DNA of 64,000 nt from contig NC_039480.1 in assembly GCF_003590095.1 (NCBI RefSeq), positions 8,223,328 through 8,287,327 on the forward strand, given 5' to 3'. The stretch is from Trichoplusia ni. Its lineage: Eukaryota; Arthropoda; Insecta; Lepidoptera; Noctuidae. Below are positions 47,701-59,700 of this stretch, piece after piece; within the stretch, counting starts at the first letter, position 1, and every line of letters starts with the position of its first letter. Position numbers and translations under genes: made by a program. The notes beneath the pieces were generated by a model that worked only from the letters and a program-made list of their open reading frames with translations, ran no database searches and had not been told where the DNA came from.

Positions 47701-50700
47701 CTGTTGATAGTAGCTGTTGAATTTTAATATTTGTCATATTTTTTTATTTGTTTAAACGAAGATAACCCCTGCGATGAAAGCTCGTAAAACTACCATTGGG
47801 TACCTTGTTAATTTGCTTGTAATGTTCAGCGAAGCGCCCGATGTCAATGTTAAAAATATGACGAAAGGTATCCATTCTACAGACAACCACCCACTAACTA
47901 TGCAATCAGGTAGGAACAAGCCTCGACCAACAAGATATTATGTATTGCAACTAATTTGCAGTGGTTAGCAAGAATAACAAGAACCATTAACCGCAAGTAC
48001 AATAAGGGAACACGGTAGTTGCAGTCAAACGAGCAGCGATCAATCAAGCACAGGATCTGCGCCCATCGTACCGTGATGCCGCGATCACTGGAACCAACGA
48101 ATAACTACCATATTTCATAGTAGTAGAGTTCATTATCTCTTAAAGGAAGTAACGGAGAATGGCGCCAGTATTTTAGGATTTTCGAAGAAGCGAAGGGGTT
48201 AGGCTGCGAATTAAAGTTGCGCACACGCATGGAGGCACGGAGGGGGGATCACTAGCGCCGACAAAGATGCCGCCGCACGCGAGCTGCCCGATTCACAATT
48301 AAGCCCGCGTGTGTTAATTGATATTAATTCTGTGTAGATGGTACAAGCTGGGAACGGCTCGCGTATCAGTTCAAGTCATTATCTGTATAACTGTCCGCGA
48401 TCTGCAACCCATTATGTTCTAGGCGGCTTTGATTGGATGTGACGTCAACCTATGCTGTTAGTTCGATTGATGAATCATGTTCAGCAAATAATAACAAATA
48501 CTCATTCAAGTATCGAAAGAAACGTTTCTACTTTCTCAAATGCACGTATCCAATCTAGATAAGTAATTACCACCCGGTAAGACATCGATGAGGTTCTCTA
48601 TCGTTCCATTAAAGGATAACATTGTAGCATGTCTTGGGTTTGGTCCTTTTACGCCGATCTCGCTAATCGCTCCCATAAGATCCACATGGCAGTCGTGTAT
48701 GTACCGGGAATCGCGCCAAGGCTGGCGTAATGTGTCGGGTTCAAACGCGCCGCGGCCGCGTCATCAACGCAATTAGTGGGCGTTGCGACATCCAGCACAC
48801 TATTGACATTGAACCCTCGTTACATATTTCACAGAATGTGTTTTGATGTCGCCTCATCGTCACGTCTCAACTAATATGTGCGGACTTTAATCTCAAACGC
48901 ATTGCTCGTCGCTAATTGCGATGCATGCAGTCGTATTCAATTCTCATGTACTGTATCATGAACAAGCATTTTTCTGCGAAGACTATAATTGATAATGATG
49001 CTGCAGTTAAGTATCTGCGAGCTAGCAATTACAGCTACTTTCATTGTAATGAAATGCGGGAAAATGCTGTTAGAACCACTGAATCAAGTACATATAGAAG
49101 AAATTTTAACGATGAGTTACTCAGTGAACTCAGATTAAAAATGAGAGTAATAATTTGTTTTGTACAAGTGTATTTGACGTGCCCATGTTATTTTTTATAA
49201 AATTATTGCATCAGTTTATCTAATTGGTTAAAAAAGTGAGATCTAATTGCAGTCTCCATTCAAGTTTTACTGCTTCACGTGAACTATCGTAAGATCTTAA
49301 CGCTATTATGTATTCTTGTCAACTTTCGTGTCCAGATCCGTCATGTTCTCACAGCGTCCTCTTAGACGCCGCAGCGACACATTTATTCGTGAGTCGTGCG
49401 TCTGTCTGCACCCAGTCGCCCATTGCGCTTATCTGGGGTTTCGGTAGCGGTCGCCGTGCGCGATACACATCGGCGCGTGATGTCGCAATGCCTGCCCGAT
49501 GCTATCGGCGCACGAGCGCGCGGGTGGCTCGCCCCTCCGGCCCTCCGGCCTCAGACCCTCACTTCACGGTGTCGCACCTCCGTTAAACCAGTTTATACTT
49601 CATGATATACTCACCAATCAATATTACTCTCGAATATCTATTCTCGAATTGAACATGTACTTGCGCGCAATGTGATTAAAATGATTTCGTCTAAAAACAT
49701 TCGACACGCAGCAAGAGATATGTCTAATTCCCGAACATGATATCTCACCGACACGCATTATTGTAAATCAACATTCTTAAAAACGTGATCACACGGCTCG
49801 TTAGCGACAAATCTTGCGTGAAATGTAACAAATTCATATTCATCACAACATTTTTTCTGGCCGCTACCATTGTACGTGGGTTCCCATGTTTTTACGACCA
49901 CGTTATGATAAACGACGCACCCCGAACTACCATTGGGTTATAATCACCGCGAGTTCTGGGAGATGCATTATGGGCACGTAGGAGCGAGCACGTAGCAAGT
50001 ACTGCATGGTTTCATGTCCTCGATGAAGATGTGATCTACAATCATTGTACAACAGCATCTAATGAAAGCGATCAAACAAGGAGCTGTTATATCAAGTTAC
50101 AATGTATATATCGGCTGTTTGTCTACCCAAAAAACCAGTCAACACAATGTAAGGACCTAATAAAACATAATGGCGTATCGGAACACACGATTACTTTTTT
50201 CTGCATCAAAGAAGTCATCAAAAGAATGCGACTTGTCTCCTCTGCTCACGTTACAATTTGTTGGGGAGCAGAGCTTAGTCCGACTCCGTGAGAATAATTC
50301 CCGAGTTCCGAGTAACATGGGTTAAACGCTTGTATCGGAAGATACCGATCTAACCCGAGCTGCCCGTTGGCGCCATAAAAACAAAACATCTTCAACACGA
50401 CCACTTTCTTCCCTAAATTATTCGTGGAATTTACGACGTTTCAACCGACAAAAATGTTATAACCTAATGAGAAATTATCATCAGAGCCGCTGTCTGTCGT
50501 CCGGCAAAAAACGAATCATGTGCCGCTCCACGATGATGCCCGGACGCATATTTTTTATGTTCTAAATTCGAATTATCGTTTTCGTGTTTGTTTTTTACCT
50601 CGATCGTCGATTGTTTTAGGTTGTGTCGGGACAAAAAGGCGCGGGAGCCGGCAATGACTGTGCCATTCCGTTGATCGCTCAACTTTGGGCTCGTTCAACG

Positions 50701-53700
50701 ACGTGTGGGAGTTCTCGAGAAGGACGAGGTACAATGACTTTACACTTCAGGAACTAGCCTTCTACGCGGACGTTATGCCAGCAATGTATAGTGCGTTTAG
50801 GAAAATGTGAAGATTGGTGAGTAGAGTGTTCCCTGGAGATATTGCGATATGATCGGTCGGAGGCGCCGCCTATTCGGCGCGTGCTTCAGATTCCTGCTCC
50901 TTCTCCATAGAATTACCCATTACATACAATGACAGACCATTTTTACTGCGACATTTTTTCAAAGATTTCATCTAAGCCTTCATTACTGTAAACGCTATGT
51001 TAAAAGTGTACAAACAAGTTGTTTTATGAGTTAAAGGGTCCCAATCAATTTCGTAATTGCATTTCACATTGAAAAAGTAATAGTTTTGACGTTTAGGAAC
51101 ATTTAATCGACACCTGGGCTTTCCAACAATAATGTTAGAAGAACTAATTGTATCCCTCGTTTATCACAATGTTAATGGATGATGGATCGAAAATTATGGT
51201 ATATTTTTTCTAATGGAGAAATTGTTATGAGGTAGTTGTTATTGTTCGCACTGGAACTGGACACGTATATTGTATGTACAAAATATAAGTATCATATGAG
51301 ACAGTCATGTTTGCATTAGACCGAGCTACTGATGTCAGCATAGTACAGGTCGGGGCAAAGGTTTTTCAAATTTCGGAGCTAACTGATCGGACCTTCATTA
51401 ATTACCGTCTGACATACGGTAACCACCCGCTGTTCTGGCAGTCTAAAACAAAGAGGCATTATGTCAATGCTGTTGGAGCGCAGCGCTAGCAGTCGCGATA
51501 TCTCTTAATCTGGCACGTCGATGCACTGTTAGGTGAATAAGTAACTTCAAGTGGCGCAGGAGTGACGAGTGGAGTGCGGAGCGCTCGGAAGACGGGTACT
51601 GTCATAATCTGATTATTAGTGGTGCGTGGTGGGGGCGGGGCGCGCGGCGGGCGGCCGGCGCGCCGCATGCGGTCGGCGCCCGCGCAGCGCGACAGGGACG
51701 CAGCACCGCGCAGGCGACAAACGACCCGTGGTAAAACAAAAGGAATGTTGCCGGCGACGCTTTGAGGCGCCGGCGCCGCTCCCCGCGCAACCTAATCACC
51801 CATTTTAATTACGACACAGATCGAATCAATTAATCGGTATTTCTGTTAAAACAAGCGACGGAATAAGCTTACGCTCGTTTGTTAGATATGATTTCTGAAC
51901 GTAGATTTGAGATGTGATTAGAGTTTTATCTCGTAAAAGTCAGCGGTAAACGTCAATTACCAGCGTAATTCACATCGAAGGTTCATCGAGAGCGATGCGG
52001 ATGTGGACGGGTGTGTCGGAGCTAGCGCTGCACGCCGCGCTGGTGCCTGCTCGGTGCCGGGCTTCGGAGTGTGCGCAGACGTTTTTAATTATAACTTATG
52101 ATTTTTTCAAGCGAATTTGGGCGCGCCCTTCCCGTCGAATAACACAAGAATAAATAACGAGTTTTTGTGTTGTGTGTTTGTTTTTAAAATGGCGGGAGGT
52201 CCGCGCGACGACACGCGAGCGATGCGCGCCGGCCGCCGGCGGCCGCTGCCCGACTCGCCCATTTGTCATATTTCGGTTTTGAGAAAAAATAAATAACCTA
52301 CTCTATTCCGACCAGTGTTTGTTTGTACAACGATTATTGAGGGTTAAGTATTATCTCTTAACATGCAGTGGAACAGATGGAACGTGTCTACGATAACATT
52401 TGTATACAGTTTATTATTGTATTAAGCGCGAGACGGATTACATGTGGGCCGGCTGATCACATGAGCTGCTTGCTCGATATTAGGGTTTTGTATTCGATCA
52501 TTAGACAAGTATATTGCGATAATTACTTTAAGCTAACATCTTGTATAGTTTCATTAGTAATGGGTTATAAAAACAAAACGTAAACCGGATAAGAACGATA
52601 AGTGAGTACATAGAGACGCTTTTCTTCCCTATGTAGTAAACATGGTAGGAGTTCAAACAGGTGGTAAGATAGAGATGGCTGTTACTACAAATCCAAAGTT
52701 AACACATAAAGCAAGCGATGGCCGCCGAGCCTGGCAGGTGTTAACTCCGACTACACACGCCGCCCGGCCCCGCTTGCACAAACGAACCGCCCAAATCCAC
52801 TGTTTGCGTAACCAATTTACCCACCAAACTCAAGCTCACCCTGTGAACGTAATTACAGTAAGACTTATTTGGAAAACAGCCAAGAACACCGGCTAACACT
52901 GTTTGAACATCAACTAAAAGCATCGACGACATTGTTACCAGTTCTTAGTGCGATAGACAGCGCGTAGAATAACTCAATTACGTAGTGCGCACGCACGCAC
53001 CACGGCTAGTACTCAATACGAGAAATGCATGAAATATTTTTGACCCATTTCGATTCGTATGGCGCCAGGGTCGGCGCCGGCGCGCCCCCGGCCTCTCTCA
53101 CGCGGCATCGTTAATACAAAACAAACAAAAGTGACCTCTAGACGGGCGCGGCCAGCTAAGCTAACGAGATTCACCAACCGCTGAATAAAGCGGTAAATTA
53201 TCGGAATGTTAGCCGGGCGGCGGCGCGCGGTGGTCTGCGCTGGCGGCCGCGCCAAAAAAACGTGTAGGAGATGACAGGAGCACAGATGAACCAGGCTAAT
53301 TACCGGCCAGGGCAAAAACCGGGACAGTGCGCAGGCGCGCCGCTACAGCCATCGCGCACGACAGCTATTCGTTTGCGAGAAGCGTCTAGTTTTTGCCGGT
53401 CACTTTAACAAGAGAGTGGTCGACGACGCGATGCGGTCCTCGGACGCTAATTACACGCCATTAATTACGGAATATTTTCATTTTTAATTCCGCCAAAAGT
53501 CGAACGGACGTGATGCTCATTATTGATCGAACTTTCTTTTGGCGGCGCGGCGCGGCTATGGTGGTCGGTCTCGTTGTTTACGGCGAAACAATTTCACAAC
53601 CAAATTGTTATTAATATCTGAATACAATTAATTTCAAACGAGTCAATTCATCAGTCGACTTTTGCTGTTGAATATCATAAGTAATTGAGCCTGTGTTGCG

Positions 53701-56700
53701 TATGAGTGTTTGGAGTTTCGAAGCGCTGGACGAGTGTTACGGTTCGCCCCGGGGCTGCCATCTGCTAATAACGTGATGCGGCGCGTAATGAGCTAGGCGC
53801 GGGCGCGGCGCGGAGCGAGGCGCGCGGAGCGAAGCCGCGGAGCGAGGCCGCCTCGTGGTGGGTCGCGGCTCTCGCTCGCAGGAAGGGCGGAGGCGCCGAG
53901 ATCGCGACGACTGTGTAATTTCTTCACTGCTCGCACCCACATTATCGATCACGAAAAAAATATAATTGTAGGGGTACCGTCGTAAAGCAAACAAGCTTAT
54001 AATAAGGTGTAATTTGTGCTCGGCCATTTAGAGAAATGCACAAATTGCCGAGGCAGCTGTTTGTTTTGTCTATGATGGAGGTCCGGCCCCGTCTCCCAAA
54101 TTATCCGTTAACAAGCCTCGCGTCAGATTCAGCAGTCCTAATGGGTTTTCGTTAAGTTTTTGTTATTATTTTGTAATTTATTACGAGTAATAAGTTTTTG
54201 TGTATTGGATTCTCGGATTCCGACAGCTGCACCGTTTAATTGAGTTGATAGTATGGCGAAGTGTTTTTCTTAAGTTAAGTTAAGTGTATATTCTAAATAT
54301 CGCTGGGCGCCGAGGTCGCGCTGTCGCCGTGTCCCCGGCGCACGCGCAGGGCGGGCGGCAAGCGCTGCCTTCCGTGAAACATCGATAATGGCGCGGACAG
54401 GTGCAAATGCTACAATTAAATACCGATACGGAGTATTACTATCGAAAAACTGACAGTTTGACATCTGTAATATTCGCTAATTTCATGTCGAATATACATA
54501 AAAAGATATATGATGGCAAAGCGACTGCCTGCAACATCCTAAACGCTACAACAAATAATACCAATCGATCGAGTTGACGTGTACACTTTGTAATTTTAAA
54601 ACATCAATCATATAATTTAATTTAACCGGTCGCTAAGTGAAACATACGCCAAGAGCCTTACAATTGAGTAAATTTAACAGGATTTATGTATTCATAATCA
54701 CTCGTGGCCCGGGGCAGCACTGATGGCGGTGTACAATCATTTCGGATCTCCTTTCTCGTAGTTACATGAACGTCAACGTGAAAGTTTAAACGTGAGGTGT
54801 TATTCAATTTAGATACAGTTATTCTTCAAAAAGTTTTTCTTTCTGTTTTGGAAGCAAATTTCATACTGAACGGACAACGCTACGACGATATTTTGGTCTT
54901 TTGAACAGTCATCTTTAAAAACTTGTGAAGCTGAGCCTGTATATTTATGATTATTACATTTCACACTATATTTAAGTTCAATGTCTATTTTTTAACGAGA
55001 AAGAATACTCGTCTATTGCAAAAAAATATAATTTGTTACATTCTAATAGATTCTCCTTTCTAAATTCTGCGTGCCTCTCATCGTCCACAAAGACTTCATA
55101 ATTTAATATGACCTTTTAAGACCATTTTGGAACGAGTATGTCTCGTGGTGTCTTCGGCATTCACACCACTCCTAGTCGTAGGTGATTTTATACAGCCTTC
55201 TTACAAGTAAATATTTTTCCAAATCGAATCACTAGTTTCGACGCTTCTTCCTTTAAAACAAACATACAAAAACTCTCTCTAACTTCACATATAACACGTT
55301 TTAGGCAGTTATAGTTTATTAACTAATACATATGTATAAGCGACTCACCGTCCTCCCTTAGTGATGATCATTTCAGTGCCGATGTCGTGAAAGCGCCGCC
55401 AGAGGTCGCCGTTGAGCAGGCGAGCTTCGCACGCCGGCGGCTCTGCGTCCGCGCCCACGCGGTGTTCTGGAGGACATACAGACTTTATTACACACTTATA
55501 TAATATATTGTTATATAGATAAACCTACATTTATAAAAGTGAAGTCTAGTACCTATAAATCTACATTTATAAAAGTGAAGTCTTCATCAAGAAGACCTGC
55601 AATAGCCCTAGCTATCCACAGGGATATTGCGAAAATCGATGGATACATTTTCAGAGAGCTACGCATTGAGAAAAAATAAATGATAAAACGATATTATATC
55701 ATTTCTCGTGGTCTAGTTGTGACGATATCTTATTCCTTACAAAAATAACTAAGGTGCCGCAATCACGCCAAATGAGTACCATAATTTCTAATTCACGACA
55801 AGTTATAAATTTTTCACTACTCAATTTCTTTTAAAATCAAGAATCGATTGGTTGTTCCATTTCTCTCTCTAAAATCTGATATTCCGGAGCAATAAAGCAT
55901 TTAAATCGATTTAATTAACGTCTTTTTTTCAAATAACCATAAATATTTATCGGTAATATTGTCATGGCGATGGACTCACCTTGCTCTGATTAATGACAAC
56001 TAAACAAACAGGAAATTAAAAATGAATTAAATAGGTATAATATTATTTCATTAACTGTTTTTTACGAGGCAAGGACAGTTAAACTCACTCTGATATAGTT
56101 GTATAAGGTTAATACACAGTGGACAAGATTACACGCCATTTTCTTTGGTGTAAACTGTACCTTATTATCAATTTTGAAACCAAATTTTGCTGAAGTATTG
56201 AGCTTGGTTGTAACTAAAAAACCGTTTCATGCTGAAAGAACCATGGATTATTAAGAACTAAATAAACTTCTAAACACATAATTACCCAGATAAAAGTTTT
56301 CCATAGGTGTTAAGGCATGACTGTTCGTTACATACGTAGGTGAACAAATATTTTTTTAATAATAATGTAAATAATATTTTTTTTTAACTATTTTCCACCT
56401 CATCACAACCTTTTCCCTGTTCACTCTCTATTGTGTCATGCTAAAAGAATATTATTCACACAGTCATTAACAAATGGCATAGGAAACCTTCTACAATGTA
56501 TGACATACAGGTATAAGTCAGAAAATTATAACTAGTGAGCATTTAGTGTATCTAACGATCGCTTAGCACGCATACAACTTTACTTCATGAGTGTATAGCA
56601 ATCATTACTCAAATAACATTGTAAATAATACAAACTATCAATTATGTGCAAAGTGATGTGTGATGAGTTGTTGAAAAGGGACAGCGCTCTACATATTGTC

Positions 56701-59700
56701 GTGTTGCGTCTCTTTTCCACAACTGCAGTAATATTATAACAAGACTTTGTGGTAGGTCCCGAGTCAGTCGGTAATTGTTTTTATTCATTTGTTTTTTTCC
56801 ATTCATTAGAAACGACCACCCATTCTATGTTTAAATGAATTATTTTTTTATTTGCAATAAATAGCGTTTTATGTTAGTGTCTCATATTTTATTAAAAGGA
56901 ATAATATTTCTTGTTCGTTGCATTCTTAGTTTAAAATAATAATGTTTTTTTGTTAGAGTCACTTATTTTTTCTGTTTATTCGTTAGATAATAACTCTAAA
57001 ATTACGTAAGTTGTTGAGGAGACTTGCTGTTCAATGAAATAGTGACAGACATCTTTAAATTTTGACGAAATATGTAAAGAAATAAATACCTGAATGATTT
57101 AAATATTCATATAACCGTTACGAACTACAATAAAGTCTGTAAATAACTGTTCGCATCTCGCATCATTCACGACTGTATTAATTAAGACTCGTTAGTTCTA
57201 CTCCACGCTTAAACACACAATATTCTACGGAAACATCACAATAATATGAAACATTCCAAATTTTCTACTAATGAGACGAGATCCGAAAAAGCTTTATCAA
57301 TTTTCGATCTTACGCTACTAAGATAGAGTTTATTTTTCTTTGCAGTGTTGTTCTAAATTTGATGGTACAAAGTTTATGTCTGATAGTTTTAAAGATGTCA
57401 TCATCTCAAATGTATAGTTTTTAGTTTCAACATTAAGTTTGATGAAGTCTCAATATATGTGTATTATTATGAATTATTGCCTATTTAATTCAATGTTTGT
57501 TTTTCGTTCTTTATTTCTTATTTTAGAGAGTGAATTTACGTGAATACCACACGCACAAGCTATAAAGAACGTACAAGGAAGGAAGAATATTACTTGAATT
57601 ACATAATTCATGTTTATTCATAATTTTTAGCTAATTCTGAAATTTAAATCACTATTGAAAACAGTGGAAACAATTTCCCTATTATAATCAAATTGTAATA
57701 ACTATAATACGACGCTCACGCATTTTCGAAAAATTAAAACAAAATCTCGTAACATTTATTGACTATAAAATTAACAGACAATTCCAAATACTTGCGCTTA
57801 TTATATTTGACAACGTTTAATATTATTTTTACGAGTTTCAGTTCGATGCGCGTGCGCACCGATCAAAGAGATATCATGTTCTGTAGGCGTCGCGTTATCC
57901 GACGTAGGTTTTAATTAACTAACTTTATGGAGACATCAATAGTAATCAATACTTATAGTTGTTATTAAAAAACAATAATTATCTTCTAACAGTTAAGTAT
58001 ACTGGTGCGGTTTTGATAATTTCTACTAGGGCCTGAGATTTTCATAGCTTAGAAACATTTTTTTTTCTTTAGATGATAGAATTTAATTTTGAACTAAATT
58101 AAAATGAAGTATAGGCTGATAACACAATCATTTATCATTATTAAGCTAAAAAAAAAGTCACACCTAAGACGGAATTTGACCACATGACGTCACGATCTCA
58201 ACATCAAATACCTTCATAACAATAATTATGACAATATGCAGCAATCTTTTTTTGCAATAACAATCCACATTTGCAATTCAGACTTTATGACAGCTGTTAT
58301 ACAATTCATTTTATTTTAGCATCCAATTTAAATCGGATGACGCAGACGAGTCAAATATCGGTCGGATCAAAATGTTGGTTGTGTCCCGCGGATTCTTCGT
58401 GATTGTATTAGAGCTTAAAGTTAAACATTAAAGCTTGATGTAGCTTGATGTTAAATTGAATAGAATCTATTTATTAAATTTTTAACAAAGTCGTCTTCTA
58501 AGAGTTTATTACTGGACTAGCAACAATGACTATTTATTTAAAGAGGTGTATATACTAATATTATAAATGCGAAAGTATATCTGTCTGTCCGTCTGTCTGT
58601 CTTTCTGTCTGTCTCGATTTCATGCCAAAAGTACTGATCCGATTGAAATGAAATTTCTGGTTGCTATTTTTTATTAGCAAATAGAGATGTATCCCGGCAT
58701 TTCCTCGGAAACGCAAACCACCGCGCGCTTTAAACTGAAGCCAACGCGGACAGAGTCGCGGGCAATAACTAGTAGTATATATTTCGTAATATTGAAGAAC
58801 AAAAACATAACAAAGCGAGCATAATTCTGCGGCGCGGAGACATTGATGGTTCCTAATGACTTCTCAAAGCTGAGCCGCTCTTAACAAGCAATTATTTAGG
58901 AGCCCCGATTATACCGACTTATCTGACTCGTGCTGAATGAATCGCGATTCAATGAAACATAATTGTAAGGCAAAGGGAACTCATGTCTTCGTGGTTTCAT
59001 ATATTATGAATAATTTATAGTAGTATAACGAAAGCTAAGTTCCATTCCAAAGATTGTTCTTGCTTACTCGGGATAAACTGTTCTTTGCTCGGTTGTAGGA
59101 ATAGGCAAAACATTTAAAGGAAAAGTATTATTTAATTATTTTTCTAGTTATAAAAAGAGAACAATTGTTCGTAATTACATATTCATGGCTAAACTTCTTG
59201 TAACTATTTTAGTATAATTGTGATAATTAAAATAAAATTAACGTCGCTATCTATCCTGTTTTGTATTTATCATCAGCGCTTGATAAATACATATAATGTT
59301 TGTATGTCTTAACGTGTTGAAAACTCTACCTTTTATATATTTGTTTGCATAACCTAAAGTACATATATGAAATAAATAGTTTTCAAACCCTCTGTCTGTG
59401 TTTAAGTAATCATCGACTCTATGTCAATAAACGTAGAGTCGGAAATAATATAAAAGATTGTAGCAGGTGTGAGTCTATACTGTAGGCAGAGGGTGACATA
59501 TTACCTGTTAAAGAAATATGCGCTCTATCCTATCAATAATTAAGTAGGAAATATATTTAACTGTAGTTTTAGCTGGCCTATTAGCAAAAACTGGCCATTT
59601 ATAAGAATTCAAATTATTTCACAAAATAAATAATGGACGCCCTTTCCACCTTACTCACTAGAACCGTATTACAAATTGTATGAAATATGTAGAGAATATT

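Larger units (their letters stand above)
41612..55348 (-). other. T-box intron 2, long compositionally distinct intron
   Basis: 13.7-kb intron. From about 42.0 to 54.6 kb it is GC- and CpG-richer than the rest of the window and largely free of recognisable transposons, the exception being a SINE scrap at 42912-42975. CpG-dense clusters lie at about 51600-51790, 52190-52260, 53040-53350 and 53740-53900. Many open frames overlap on both strands but none resembles a known protein or carries consistent splice structure. It is most simply regulatory DNA of a developmental gene (inference). Confidence 0.5.

Noticed and set aside
49308..49605. Overlapping GC-rich frames in T-box intron 2
   Set aside because: Several frames overlap in different phases with Arg/Ala/Pro-rich nonsense-like products. 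They lie in CpG-dense DNA where stop codons are rare.
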